A program made the translations under genes and the position numbers. Below the pieces are notes generated by a model. The model was given only the letters and a program-made list of their open reading frames with translations, had not been told where the DNA came from and searched no databases. Source: DASZQL01 sp964391865 (GTDB lineage: Bacteria; Planctomycetota; Phycisphaerae; Phycisphaerales; UBA1924). From it: DNA of 64,000 nt. The stretch is taken from assembly GCA_964391865.1 (NCBI GenBank), contig CAYMNQ010000004.1, forward strand, positions 62,001-126,000, read 5' to 3'. Every line of letters starts with the position of its first letter. The first letter of the stretch is position 1. This document shows positions 34,281 through 42,904 of this stretch, one piece after another.

Positions 34281-35345
34281 CTACTCCGCGTTGCGTGACG
34301 CGCCGATGTCGTGCCCGCCTCGGATCAGCGTTTGCTCGCGTCGCGCGAGTTCAAGGTCGTGCTCCACCATCATCGCCGCGAGTTGCTTCACACTGACGCT
34401 GGGCGACCAGCCGAGCACCGCGCGGGCTTTCGACGCGTCGCCCAGCAGCAGGTCGACCTCCGCGGGGCGGAGGTATTTCTGGTCGAAATCAATGAACTGC
34501 TTCGCGTCCAGCCCCGCGTGCGCGAAGGCCAGCTCGGCGAACTCGCGCACGCTGATCGAAACGCCCGTGGCGATGACGTAATCATCCGGCTTCGGCTGCT
34601 GGAGCATGAGCCACATGGCGCGCACGTAGTCACCCGCGAAGCCCCAGTCCCGACGCGCGTCGAGATTGCCGAGGTAGACCTTCTTCTGCAGCCCGAGCTT
34701 GATGCGTCCGACGGCCCGGGTGATTTTGCGGGTGACGAATGTCTCGCCGCGCCTTGGTGACTCGTGGTTGAACAGGATGCCGCAGGAGGCGTGCAGCCCG
34801 TACGCCTCGCGGTAGTTGACGGTCGCGTGGTGCGCGAAGACTTTAGCGCACGCGTAGGGCGAGCGTGGGTAGAAGGGGGTCGTCTCGCGCTGCGGCGTCT
34901 CGCGCACCTGCCCATACTGCTCGCTCGACGACGCCTGGTAATACCGCACATCGCGCTTCGAGCGGTCGCGGTAGTCGCGCACCGCTTCGAGCATCTTCAG
35001 CGCGCCCAGCCCGGCGGTGTCGGCGGTGTATACGGGCTGGTCGAAACTCACGCGGACGTGCGACTGCGCGCCGAGGTTGAAGATCTCGTCCGGCGCGAGC
35101 TCGTTCATCAAGCGCGACAGGCCGCCCGCGTCGGTGAGGTCGCCGAAGTGCAGTTTTAGCCGCGCCCCGCGCCCCTGTGCGAAGTGCGGGTCCTGATAGA
35201 GATGGTCGAGGCGCGCGGTATTGAAAGAGGACGATCGGCGGATGATGCCGTGGACGACATAGCCCTGATCGAGTAGGAACTCGGCGAGGTACGAGCCGTC
35301 CTGCCCGGTGATGCCGGTGATGATCGCTCGGCGGGGGTCTGGCAT
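34281..35345 (-). CDS. gmd: GDP-mannose 4,6-dehydratase
   Basis: A 354-residue short-chain dehydrogenase/reductase of the extended class that turns GDP-mannose into GDP-4-keto-6-deoxymannose, a precursor of GDP-fucose and related sugars. It has ITGITGQDGSYLAEFLL (NADP site), IIRRSSSFNTARLDH, the catalytic YxxxK in YPRSPYACAK, the Ser-rich SSSEQYG, and NHESPRRGETFVTRKI. Length and motifs are complete. It probably serves surface polysaccharide. The NeuD-like gene at 36348 is divergent nearby. Confidence 0.96.
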   Translation of the reverse strand: MPDPRRAIITGITGQDGSYLAEFLLDQGYVVHGIIRRSSSFNTARLDHLYQDPHFAQGRGARLKLHFGDLTDAGGLSRLMNELAPDEIFNLGAQSHVRVSFDQPVYTADTAGLGALKMLEAVRDYRDRSKRDVRYYQASSSEQYGQVRETPQRETTPFYPRSPYACAKVFAHHATVNYREAYGLHASCGILFNHESPRRGETFVTRKITRAVGRIKLGLQKKVYLGNLDARRDWGFAGDYVRAMWLMLQQPKPDDYVIATGVSISVREFAELAFAHAGLDAKQFIDFDQKYLRPAEVDLLLGDASKARAVLGWSPSVSVKQLAAMMVEHDLELARREQTLIRGGHDIGASRNAE

Positions 35346-35785
35346 AGCGGGGGAGTGTAGAGAATCGTGGCGTGAGGACGGGAAGGCATCGAGCCATCAA
35401 GCCATCGAGGCACCGAGTGTTGGGATTGGGGGCGCGGGAAGCATGGTCAAGAATTCGTGAGTGAAGGTGTTTGATCGCCGGTGGCGCTTGACTCGGCGGG
35501 GCGGCGCGCGAATACTCCCGCTCGATGAACCCGGCCCGAGTCCAACTTGGCTGTGCCTGCTGCTCGCCGCGAACCGCGGCGGCGTGGTGCGCTGAGCGGA
35601 TGATGACGGCGCACGGGCATCGCGGGTGTTTCGGCTGCTGCCGGTGCGTGCGAATGCGCCGGATGTGCGGCTGAAATCCTCGGCTTGGTCGGCCCATCGC
35701 GGCCGCTCAACACACCAATTTCATCGCTGCCGAGCCTGATGCTGATTGCGGCATCGTGGGCCGGCGGTCAAGGACCCACGGGATC
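35346..35785. other. 440-bp gap without a convincing gene
   Basis: Between gmd and the membrane protein gene. It contains a word repeat (35386-35417). Frames in the gap look compositional (Arg/Ala/Pro rich, no start signals). I see no RNA gene. Confidence 0.5.
35386..35417. repeat. Degenerate 8-bp word repeat
   Basis: Near-copies of CATCGAGC (CATCGAGC, CATCAAGC, CATCGAGG, CACCGAG). Same word family as 33042 and 60064. Confidence 0.5.
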
Positions 35786-36340
35786 ATGTCAACCTACACG
35801 CTTGTCTTGCAGACCATCTCCTCGCTCACGGGCATCGCCACCTCGACGAGCATGATCATCGCGTACCGGCAATGGCGGTTGGCGACGCGCCACACCCAGA
35901 CCACCTTCGAGGATGCTCTGGCCCGCGAGTACCGGCAGGTGTCTCATCGGCTCCCGCTCAAGGCGCTGCTGGGCGAGGAACTCGACGCGGCGGAGTGGAA
36001 CGCGACGCTCGCGACCTTCTACTGGTACTTCGACCTGACGAACGAACAGGTGTTCCTCCGCCGGAACGGGCGTCTGTCGGAGCAGACGTGGCACAACTGG
36101 AGCGACGGCATCCGCACGGTGATGCGCCTTCCCGCGTTCGCGCGCGCGTGGGGCGAGATCAAGTCCCGCGCGCCGGGAACCTTCGCCGACCTCCGCCGAT
36201 TCAGCGGCGAAGGCTTCGCGGGCGATCCGGCAGCGTGGGGGTCCGAGGAAGTGCCGGACGGTCGCGGACTTATCGAGCCTCGGCAGGATGGTGCTCGCAC
36301 GCAATCGCCGATTCGACAGCCCGCCCCTGGCATCGCATGA
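35786..36340 (+). CDS. Hypothetical membrane-anchored protein
   Basis: A 184-residue protein with one N-terminal helix (about residues 4-22: LVLQTISSLTGIATSTSMIIA) and a soluble cytoplasmic-looking part. Conserved-looking segments are EYRQVSHRLPLKALLGEE, ATFYWYFDLTNEQVFLRRNGRLSE and TWHNWSDGIRTV. I recall similar proteins of unknown function but know no name. The start MSTYT at 35786 is chosen because the longer frame adds an unlikely basic stretch. The downstream NeuD-like gene starts eight bases after its stop. Confidence 0.7.
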   Translation: MSTYTLVLQTISSLTGIATSTSMIIAYRQWRLATRHTQTTFEDALAREYRQVSHRLPLKALLGEELDAAEWNATLATFYWYFDLTNEQVFLRRNGRLSEQTWHNWSDGIRTVMRLPAFARAWGEIKSRAPGTFADLRRFSGEGFAGDPAAWGSEEVPDGRGLIEPRQDGARTQSPIRQPAPGIA

Positions 36341-36347
36341 TGAACGC

Positions 36348-37007
36348 ATGCAGCACGCGGATCGAAGCCACGGCGGGGCGACGTTCGAATCGGCCGGGCT
36401 GTCCCTCGCACTCGTCGGCGGCGGGGGGCACGCGCTGGTCGTCATGGAGTCCGCCGCCGCAGCGGGGTGGTCGATCGCGGGCGTCTATGACGACGACGTG
36501 AACGCGCGCCTGATCGAGATCGCGCTGCACCTCGGCAAGATCGCCGAAGCGTGCAGCGGCGAGGATCCGGAGCAGCGCCGCTACGTTGTCGCGGTGGGCA
36601 ACCTCGAAGTCCGCGCGCGGCTGGTCGAGCGGCTGCACGGGCCATGGGGCGTGGTGGTGCATCCGCGCGCGTGGGTCTCGCCGACCGCGCGCATCGGCGA
36701 CGGCGCGTTCATCGGCGCGGGCGCGGTGGTGCAGGGGCGCGCGGAGATCGGCCGGCACGCGATCATCAACACCGGCGCGATTGTCGAGCACGATTGCTCG
36801 GTGGGTGAGAACGCACACGTCGCGCCCGGCGCGGTGCTGGGCGGCGACGTGCGCGTGGGGCCGCGCACGCTGGTGGGTCTGGGCTCGCGCGTGCTGCCGG
36901 GCGTGCGGGTCGGCGCGGGGTGCGTGATCGGCGCGGGAGCGGCGGTAATCCGCGACGTGCCGGACGGCGCGACGGTCGTGGGGGTGCCGGGGCGGGTGAT
37001 GCGGTGA
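36348..37007 (+). CDS. NeuD/PglD-like sugar acetyltransferase
   Basis: A 219-residue protein. The N-terminal Rossmann-like part (SLALVGGGGHALVVMESA) precedes a left-handed beta-helix of hexapeptide repeats (from about residue 105: IGDGAFIGAGAVVQGRAEIG...). NeuD, PglD and VioB-type enzymes acetylate sugar nucleotides for sialic acids, legionaminic acid or bacillosamine. The acceptor histidine is His146 in VEHDCSVGENAHVAPGA. Its closeness to gmd suggests surface-sugar synthesis. It starts eight bases after the preceding gene's stop. The ATG at 36348 is used. Confidence 0.87.
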   Translation: MQHADRSHGGATFESAGLSLALVGGGGHALVVMESAAAAGWSIAGVYDDDVNARLIEIALHLGKIAEACSGEDPEQRRYVVAVGNLEVRARLVERLHGPWGVVVHPRAWVSPTARIGDGAFIGAGAVVQGRAEIGRHAIINTGAIVEHDCSVGENAHVAPGAVLGGDVRVGPRTLVGLGSRVLPGVRVGAGCVIGAGAAVIRDVPDGATVVGVPGRVMR

Positions 37008-37010
37008 AGG

Positions 37011-37787
37011 TCAGGGCTGCGGCGAGGGACTTATATTCAACGCGAGCGTGACCACCACGCTGACGTCCTTCTCGATGGTTGAGGTGTCGTACGAGCCGTA
37101 GTCGCTGACTTCAGTGGAGTCGGGGCGGGTCACCTGGATCACGCCAGAGCGGGCGTCGAGCACTGCGCCGATTTGACAATTCGCGTTCTTGGCGATGAGG
37201 TCCGCGCGAGAGCGGGCGTCACGGGTTGCTTCCTCAAGGACGCGAAGTCGGATTTCGGCGAGTTTCGTGCAGGAATACGCCGGCGGGTCGGAGATCACCG
37301 GGACGTTCTCCTTCAAGAGGATGGTCACCCGCTCGGCGGCGCGGGCGATGCGCTCGACTTCGGGTGAGCGGATTACCAGCGAGCGGTTCAGCGTGTATTT
37401 CGCGGTCTCACCCGTCAGATTGCCATCTTTGTCGCGTTTCTCGTACTCGCGGGTTTCGATGGCATCAAGAGAAATTTCGGCAGGCGGGATCGAGGCGCCG
37501 GCGAGGAAATCGCGCAGGCGTGCTTCGCGCCGGTCGAGCGCGCCGTAGGCATCGGCGAGCGTCGGGCCGTCGGCGGCGACGCGCACCCGCCAGACGGCGA
37601 GGTCGGCGCGGGTGCGTTCGCGCGCGGAGCCCCTGACGGTGATCTGGCGCGCGGCACCGGCGGAGAATCTCCGCCCCGATTCGTAGGCGCGGGCCGCGAG
37701 GACGGTGCTGGTGATTACGCTGACGACGAGCGCGGCGGCGAGCACCACGGCGCTGGAGACGACGTTGACCCGGATGGATCGTTCCAT
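37011..37787 (-). CDS. SIMPL-domain (DUF541) exported protein
   Basis: A 258-residue protein with one N-terminal hydrophobic segment (about residues 8-32) that serves as a membrane anchor or uncleaved signal. The rest is a SIMPL/DUF541 domain (ITVRGSARERTRADLAVWRVRVAADGPT; VLEEATRDARSRADLIAKNANCQIGAV), a periplasmic beta-rich domain seen in Omp26-like proteins; E. coli YggE is a member, often linked to oxidative stress. Exact role unknown. It stands alone on the minus strand. Confidence 0.85.
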   Translation of the reverse strand: MERSIRVNVVSSAVVLAAALVVSVITSTVLAARAYESGRRFSAGAARQITVRGSARERTRADLAVWRVRVAADGPTLADAYGALDRREARLRDFLAGASIPPAEISLDAIETREYEKRDKDGNLTGETAKYTLNRSLVIRSPEVERIARAAERVTILLKENVPVISDPPAYSCTKLAEIRLRVLEEATRDARSRADLIAKNANCQIGAVLDARSGVIQVTRPDSTEVSDYGSYDTSTIEKDVSVVVTLALNISPSPQP

Positions 37788-37943
37788 GTGATGGACCTCG
37801 GATTGTGGGAGTGTTCGCGCCGGCGGGCATCGGTGCCGTTGACGCGGGACGAGATCATCGACGCGCGCGGGCGGGCCGGATCAGATTTCGTCGGTGCTTT
37901 TCGTGGCGATCCGTTCGCGGTTTCCGAGGCGCTGTGCGTGGCG

Positions 37944-38423
37944 TCACTCCGGCTTCGGTTCCGGCGCGGGTTCGAGTTGCGTCCGCAGCGCCCCCGCCCG
38001 CTCGATCAACCCCGCCGGATCGTCATTCACCGGTTCGAGCGTGAAGTGCCAGTCAACGCGCGTGGGCTTCTTCGCTGGGATCGCCATCGCCGCGAGGTCC
38101 ACGCCCGGCTGCTCGTGCATCGGTGCCTTTGCTTCCGCGCGGGTGGTCAGCGGCTCGTAGCCCGGCTTGCGCAGGCGGACGTCGTAGACGCCGAAGTAGG
38201 TGAAATCGACCTCGACCGGCGTCACGCCCACCTCGGTATCGTTCAGCCAGACCGTCGCGCCCTCCGGCTCGCTGGTGATGAACATACGGCGTTCGATGCA
38301 GCCACCGAGCGCCAGCGCGGCGAGGCAGAAGAGACAGAGAAGAGAAGCAGGAACCAGAGGTTGGGGAGAGACGGTCGGGACGCCCGTCCCACTCGGTTGT
38401 GGAGAGGGGAAAGTGTGCCTCAT
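37944..38423 (-). CDS. PEGA-domain lipoprotein
   Basis: A 159-residue lipoprotein. A signal peptide ends in LAALALGGC (Cys42). The PEGA domain follows: MFITSEPEGATVWLNDTEVGVTPV and FTYFGVYDVRLRKPGYEPL. PEGA domains are short surface-exposed beta folds of unknown ligand. The first residues (SGTGVPTVSPQPL, 11-23) are encoded by a dispersed repeat (38356-38393), an odd origin for a signal peptide. The start is fixed by a four-base overlap with the end of lptB. A tail rich in Pro/Glu ends the protein. Confidence 0.83.
   Translation of the reverse strand: MRHTFPSPQPSGTGVPTVSPQPLVPASLLCLFCLAALALGGCIERRMFITSEPEGATVWLNDTEVGVTPVEVDFTYFGVYDVRLRKPGYEPLTTRAEAKAPMHEQPGVDLAAMAIPAKKPTRVDWHFTLEPVNDDPAGLIERAGALRTQLEPAPEPKPE
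38356..38393. repeat. 38-bp dispersed repeat with GGGACG/CGTCCC palindrome, copy 1
   Basis: The core at 38377-38390 is a perfect hairpin (GGGACG CC CGTCCC). 35 of 38 positions match the copy at 39879-39916. It lies inside the PEGA gene and encodes residues 11-23. Confidence 0.7.
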
Positions 38424-39247
38424 TGCTTGTTCGCTCCCGTCGGCACGCCGGCGCGTCGCTCGCGCTCAGCGGTTGAAGACGCACCCGCTCGCTCACGCTC
38501 GGGGCTCGCTTGGGCATCGAACTCGTCGCCCCGGAACAGCGAGCCGAGGTAGTGCTTCTTCACCAGTTCGTCGTTGATGATCTCCTTCGGCGTACCTTCG
38601 CGCAGCACGTGCCCCTCGTTGATGATCGACGCCCGGTCGCACACGCGGAGCGTCTGCTGCACGTTGTGGTCGGTGATGAGGATCGCGATACCCATGTCCT
38701 TCAGCCGTCGGATCTCCGCCTGCAAATCCTCGATCGCCAGCGGGTCGACGCCCGAAAAGGGCTCGTCGAGCAGGAGGATCTTCGGGTCAGTGACGAGCGC
38801 CCGCGCGATCTCGAGCTTCCGCCGCTCGCCGCCCGAGCAGGTGCGGGCCTGATCTTTGGCTTTGTGCGTCAGGTGGAACTGCGTGAGCAGTTGATCGGCC
38901 CGCTGGTTCCGACTGACGCGCGAGAGCGGGCATGTTTCGAGGATTGCCATCAGGTTCTGCCGAACCGTCAGGCGCTGGAAGACGCTGGGCTCCTGCGAGA
39001 GATAGCCCATCCCGAGCCGGGCGCGCTGGTACATCGGGAGCCGAGAAACCTCTTTGTTGTCGAAGAGAACGCGCCCGCCGTCCATGTCGATCATGCCCAT
39101 GACCATGCGGAAGCTGGTGGTCTTGCCCGCGCCGTTACGCCCGAGCAGCCCGACGATCTGCGCGGGCTCGACGCGGAACGAAACGTCCTCGACGACGGTC
39201 CGGCCGTTGAACGATTTCACGAGATGCTGGGCTTCGAGCAGTGCCAC
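38420..39247 (-). CDS. lptB: LPS export ABC transporter ATP-binding protein LptB
   Basis: A 275-residue ABC ATPase. Motifs: Walker A LLGRNGAGKTTSF, the Q-loop SQEPSVF, ABC signature CSGGERRKLEIARAL, Walker B ILLLDEPFSGVDP, and H-loop ILITDHNVQQTL. The wording NEGHVLREGTPKEIINDELVKKHYLG is typical of LptB, the motor that pushes lipopolysaccharide towards the outer membrane with LptFG and LptC. Those partners are not in the window. The start is GTG 39247. The C-terminal tail after GDEFDA is repeat-like (SPERERAGASSTAERER) and probably dispensable. The PEGA gene overlaps its end. Confidence 0.9.
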   Translation of the reverse strand: MALLEAQHLVKSFNGRTVVEDVSFRVEPAQIVGLLGRNGAGKTTSFRMVMGMIDMDGGRVLFDNKEVSRLPMYQRARLGMGYLSQEPSVFQRLTVRQNLMAILETCPLSRVSRNQRADQLLTQFHLTHKAKDQARTCSGGERRKLEIARALVTDPKILLLDEPFSGVDPLAIEDLQAEIRRLKDMGIAILITDHNVQQTLRVCDRASIINEGHVLREGTPKEIINDELVKKHYLGSLFRGDEFDAQASPERERAGASSTAERERRAGVPTGANKQ

Positions 39248-39270
39248 CGCGTGGAGTGTAGCGGGGTCGC

Positions 39271-39783
39271 TCAGGCGCGCGGCGAGGCGGAGGGGCCTGG
39301 CCCGTCCGGGATGAACCGGATGCACATGGGGTAGCGGTAGTACTCGCCGCGGTTGGCGGCCATCGCGCCGCGAATGGTGCCGAAAAGGTTGAGCGCGATC
39401 AGCGCCAGCGCGCCGAGCACCGCAGCCGGGGCGACCAGCACCGCGCCGATGCCAAGGGTGATGATCGAGAAGACGATCCCGACCGGGATGCTCATCAAAA
39501 CGTACGCGATGAGCGAGAGCTGGAAGTTCACCGCCTCGCGTCCGTGATCGTCCAGATACGGCGACTCTTTGCACTTGATCCGCCACATGATGATCGAGCC
39601 GATCACGCCGACCGCCGGCACACCGCCGCTGAGCAGCGAAGTCAGCCCGACCAGATGGTTGAAGACGGCGTACGTGCGTTCAACCTGGGTCGCTTCTTCA
39701 TCGCGCAGCGGTTCGTACGCGCGGGGGCCGGCGTTCATCGCGTTGGGGAAGGTGTGGTCGGGCATGGCGGCGTGGGCTGGCAT
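39271..39783 (-). CDS. DUF4870-domain membrane protein
   Basis: A 170-residue membrane protein with the DUF4870 pattern: FNHLVGLTSLLSGGVPAVGVIGS, the conserved DDHGREAVNFQLSLIAY, then two or three hydrophobic helices (SIPVGIVFSIITLGIGAVLVAP, GALALIALNLFGTI). The family is widespread and uncharacterised. The start at 39783 gives a polar lead; ATG 39765 is also possible. It lies 23 bp upstream of lptB's start in the same direction. Confidence 0.83.
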   Translation of the reverse strand: MPAHAAMPDHTFPNAMNAGPRAYEPLRDEEATQVERTYAVFNHLVGLTSLLSGGVPAVGVIGSIIMWRIKCKESPYLDDHGREAVNFQLSLIAYVLMSIPVGIVFSIITLGIGAVLVAPAAVLGALALIALNLFGTIRGAMAANRGEYYRYPMCIRFIPDGPGPSASPRA

Positions 39784-39878
39784 GGTTCCGAAGCGTTGTT
39801 CGGAAAAGCGGATTGCGGGTTTTGCAGCGGGGAGAACGGCGGAAGTCGGAAGGGCGGAAGGCGGAGGAAGAAAAGCAA

Positions 39879-39916
39879 AGAGGCTGAGGAGAGACGGGCG
39901 GGACGCCCGTCCCACT
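39879..39916. repeat. 38-bp dispersed repeat with GGGACG/CGTCCC palindrome, copy 2
   Basis: Near-identical (35/38) to 38356-38393. Here it is intergenic, upstream of pdxA, and the palindrome is 39900-39913. The same word translated reads RDGRDARPT, a string found across planctomycete gene predictions. Confidence 0.7.
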
Positions 39917-39945
39917 AGGGTACGTAGGTCTCTAAGATCATCGGC

Positions 39946-41037
39946 ATGCCGACCCGAGCGACGCAAGCAAGTGGGGGAGAAACGCCGGGCGGTGTGGCTG
40001 CCCACCCGACGATCGGCGTCACGATGGGGGATCCCTTCGGCATCGGGCCGGAGGTGGTGCTCAAGGCACTCGCCGACGAACACCGCCGACGAGCCGCGCG
40101 GTTCGTGATCCTGGGTTGCGAGTGGGCGATGCAATCGGCGGCGGCGGCGTGCCGCGTCACGCCCTTCTGGACCACCGTGAAACGCGGCGAGCCGATCGAT
40201 GCGGCAGCGCTCGAGCAAGGCGTGGTTCTCATCGACGACCCAACCCCGAACCCCGAAACCCGAAACCCGAACTTACCGCCGACGGCGACCCCCCTCGGCG
40301 GCGAACTCAGCTTCCGCTTCGTCGAAGACGCCATCGCGTCCACCCGCGCCGCCCCGAACTCACTCGGCACGCCAATCCCCGTCGTGATGCTCGACGCCAT
40401 CGTCACCGCGCCGATCAGCAAGGAAGCGTGGGCCTTCGCCGGTCACGCGGAATTTCCGGGGCACACGGAACTGCTCGCCGACCGCTTCGGCGCGAAGAAC
40501 ACACGCATGATGTTCGTCGCGCCCAAACTCAACGTCATGCTCGTCACCACGCATATCCCACTGGCGAAGGTGCCCGGCGCGCTGAGCGTCGAGCGCATTC
40601 TCGGCACGATCGAACTCGGCGCGGCAGCGTGCGCGAGGCTTGGGATTGCTGCCCCGCGTGTCGCGGTCTGCGGCGTGAACCCGCACGCGGGGGAGAACGG
40701 GCTTCTGGGCGAGGAAGACGCGCGCCTGATCGAGCCCGCGATCCGCGCCGCGCGAGAGAAACGCATCGACGCGAGCGGGCCGTACCCCGGCGACACGATC
40801 TTCGGCGCTGCGCTCGCGGGGAAACACGATCTCGTGATCGCGATGTACCACGATCAGGGCTTGATCCCGGTGAAGCTGCTCGCGTTCAACTCCGCCGTGA
40901 ATGCGACCATCGGGCTGCCGGTCGTCCGCACCAGCCCGGACCACGGAACGGCGTTCGACATCGCGGGCCAGGGCATCGCTGACCCCGGCAGCATGATCGC
41001 GGCAATTGACCTGGCGGTACGGCTTGCCCGACAATGA
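39946..41037 (+). CDS. pdxA: 4-hydroxythreonine-4-phosphate dehydrogenase
   Basis: A 363-residue PdxA, which oxidises 4-hydroxythreonine-4-phosphate in vitamin B6 synthesis. Motifs: IGVTMGDPFGIGPEVVLKAL, TAPISKEAWAFAGHAEFPGHTELLA, the metal-site LVTTHIPLAKVPG, and MYHDQGLIPVKLLAFN with VVRTSPDHGTAFDIAG. The length (363, about 330 usual) is explained by an extra N-terminal stretch and a proline/asparagine repeat (residues 99-113, TPNPETRNPN) that looks like an in-frame repeat insertion. The start at 39946 reads MPTRATQASGGE; a later start near residue 22 is possible. It overlaps the FKBP gene by four bases. Confidence 0.95.
   Translation: MPTRATQASGGETPGGVAAHPTIGVTMGDPFGIGPEVVLKALADEHRRRAARFVILGCEWAMQSAAAACRVTPFWTTVKRGEPIDAAALEQGVVLIDDPTPNPETRNPNLPPTATPLGGELSFRFVEDAIASTRAAPNSLGTPIPVVMLDAIVTAPISKEAWAFAGHAEFPGHTELLADRFGAKNTRMMFVAPKLNVMLVTTHIPLAKVPGALSVERILGTIELGAAACARLGIAAPRVAVCGVNPHAGENGLLGEEDARLIEPAIRAAREKRIDASGPYPGDTIFGAALAGKHDLVIAMYHDQGLIPVKLLAFNSAVNATIGLPVVRTSPDHGTAFDIAGQGIADPGSMIAAIDLAVRLARQ
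40240..40274 (+). repeat. In-frame AACCCCGAA-type repeat inside pdxA
   Basis: Near-copies of CCCGAAACC (about four) encode residues 99-110 (TPNPETRNPNL). The repeat resembles intergenic word repeats elsewhere and interrupts an otherwise normal enzyme. Confidence 0.6.
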
Positions 41038-41558
41038 ACCCTTCATCGCTGGAATGCAGCGGAAGCGGAGCCGACTGGATGGGCCATCACATGTGTCGGA
41101 GAGCGCCCTCGATTATCGCGCGAACCGCTGCTTTGCTCACCGCCGCGCTATCAGCGTGCTGCTCGACGCCCGCGAGAGAGCCGTCGCCACCGTCGCCGCC
41201 CGAGCGCATCGCGGTCGACATCACAACTCCCGAGGGCCTGGTTCTGCGGGACACGGCCCTCGGCACGGGCGAACTGGTGCGCGCCGGCGACACCATCACC
41301 ATGAACTTCACGGCCAAGCTCGCCGACGGCACGGTGTACGACTCCTCCGACGAACGCCGCCGCCCGCTCACTATCACCCTCTCGAACCCCAACCTGATCC
41401 GCGGTCTGCGCGAGGGAATCCCCGGCATGCGCGTCGGCGGCACGCGCGAGCTCCGCATCCCATGGAGGCTCGCCTACGGCGAGCAGGGCCGCTCGCCCAT
41501 CCCGCCCAAGACCGACCTCAAGTTTGAAATCACGGTCATTTCGGTACGCTCGCCCTGA
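41034..41558 (+). CDS. Exported FKBP-type prolyl isomerase
   Basis: A 174-residue protein with an FKBP domain (residues about 64-172): EGLVLRDTALGTGELVRAGDT, VYDSSDERRRPLTITLSNPNLIRGLREGIPGMRVGGTREL (shown here only as separate words in family order) and WRLAYGEQ. A hydrophobic signal with lipobox-like LLTAALSAC precedes it. The ATG at 41034 overlaps the pdxA stop; ATG 41091 (MCRRAPSIIA) gives a more compact signal. It assists folding of exported proteins by proline isomerisation. It overlaps the SDR gene by one base, so the three genes form one transcript. Confidence 0.85.
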   Translation: MNPSSLECSGSGADWMGHHMCRRAPSIIARTAALLTAALSACCSTPAREPSPPSPPERIAVDITTPEGLVLRDTALGTGELVRAGDTITMNFTAKLADGTVYDSSDERRRPLTITLSNPNLIRGLREGIPGMRVGGTRELRIPWRLAYGEQGRSPIPPKTDLKFEITVISVRSP

Positions 41559-42334
41559 TGCCCGCACGACTCGCGATCATCACGGGCGCTTCATCAGGCA
41601 TCGGCGAAGCCGCCGCGCGCGAATTCGCCCGGCGCGGCTGGCGCACCGTGCTCGTCGCGCGCCGGCACGAACTCCTCAGCCGGCTGGCGGCGGAGCTTTC
41701 CCCGAAGGCGGAGTCCGTGCCTATCGCGGCGGATTTATCTGATCTCGCGGCGGTCGAGCGGGCGGCGGGAGAATGGCTCGCCCGCTTCGGCCCGCCCGAT
41801 GCGCTCATCAACAACGCCGGCGCGAACGAGCTGGCCCCGTTCGTCGAGCGCGAGTGGCGCGAGCACGAAGCGGTGTTCCGGCTGAACTACGACGCGCCGG
41901 CGCGGCTGATCCACGCGCTGCTGCCCGCGATGCTCCGCCGCCGGGCGGGGCATGTGATCAACATCTGCTCGATCTCGGCGAAGATGGGCCCGTGGGGGCA
42001 TTCGAGTTACGCGGCGGCGAAGGCGGCGATGGTCTCGCTCACACAGACCCTCGCCGCCGAGCACCAGGGCAGCGGCGTGCGCTTCAGCTATGTGAACCCG
42101 GGCATCGTGCGCACGCCGTACTTCGAGAAGCCCGACTACCGCGCGCTATGGGAGATGCAGAAGAAGCGCGCCATCGAGCCGGCACTGGTTGCGAGCGGGA
42201 TCGCCGATCTGATCGACCGACCGCGTCTCGAACTCTGCGTGCCGGCGTACTTCCGCGGGCTCGACTGGCTCAAAGCCATCAGCCCCGCGTGGGCGCACGG
42301 CATCGTGGCGAAATCAAGCCGGCCGAAGCGGTAA
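41558..42334 (+). CDS. Short-chain dehydrogenase/reductase
   Basis: A 258-residue classical SDR oxidoreductase using NAD(P). Motifs: ITGASSGIGEAAAREFARRG (cofactor), DALINNAGANELAPF, catalytic Ser in HVINICSISA, and the YxxxK in SSYAAAKAAM, with VNPGIVRTPYF. Substrate unknown. Its start overlaps the FKBP gene stop by one base, placing it third in the pdxA transcript. Length is normal. Confidence 0.9.
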   Translation: MPARLAIITGASSGIGEAAAREFARRGWRTVLVARRHELLSRLAAELSPKAESVPIAADLSDLAAVERAAGEWLARFGPPDALINNAGANELAPFVEREWREHEAVFRLNYDAPARLIHALLPAMLRRRAGHVINICSISAKMGPWGHSSYAAAKAAMVSLTQTLAAEHQGSGVRFSYVNPGIVRTPYFEKPDYRALWEMQKKRAIEPALVASGIADLIDRPRLELCVPAYFRGLDWLKAISPAWAHGIVAKSSRPKR

Positions 42335-42344
42335 GGCCCCGAGT

Positions 42345-42833
42345 TCACCTCGGGTGGAGATACCCGAGGTGCAGTTCCGCGTGCCGGAGGTTGAGCTTGA
42401 TCCATTCTTCGTGCGTCATCGGGCCGAAAATGAGGTTGGGCAGCGTCGGCGCGTTGTTTTCAAGCCGCTGCCACGCGGCCGCGTACTGCCGCACGCCCTC
42501 GTCCATCGGAATCGGTTCAAACGAAAGCGTTCCTCCCGGCACGCCGGGGATCTTGATGCCCCGCGGCATCGATTGGTTCAGAAACTTGTTCTTCCGCAGC
42601 TTCAGCAACCAGCGGATGAAAAACGGCGGCGTCTTCAGCGGGAAACCGTCAAACGAATAGTTGATCCACGCCGCGAGGTGATTCAGGTTCTGCCCGAGCG
42701 TCCAGTTGCCCGATGTGCGCAGCGTCCCTGCGCGCTCCGCCGCCGCCAGTTGCTCGACCTCGCGCAGCACATCGCCGGGCGAGTTGAAACGCAGCGTTCG
42801 GCGGTCCTTGACTTTGCTCGTATCAACAGGCAT
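42345..42833 (-). CDS. DUF1569/DinB-like protein
   Basis: A 162-residue four-helix protein of the DinB-like superfamily, DUF1569 type. Histidines that may bind metal occur in NLNHLAAW, LRHAELHLGYL and MTHEEW. Such proteins are thiol- or metal-dependent, but most have no assigned reaction. No signal peptide. It converges on the SDR gene 10 bp away and is divergent from the MmgE/PrpD gene with 71 bp between. Confidence 0.78.
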   Translation of the reverse strand: MPVDTSKVKDRRTLRFNSPGDVLREVEQLAAAERAGTLRTSGNWTLGQNLNHLAAWINYSFDGFPLKTPPFFIRWLLKLRKNKFLNQSMPRGIKIPGVPGGTLSFEPIPMDEGVRQYAAAWQRLENNAPTLPNLIFGPMTHEEWIKLNLRHAELHLGYLHPR

Positions 42834-42904
42834 CCCGAAAGGCTAACGCGCCTCGCATCAAGCAGCTTGCGGCGGGGCATCACCCCCCGGACAATGCCGC
42901 CGCC

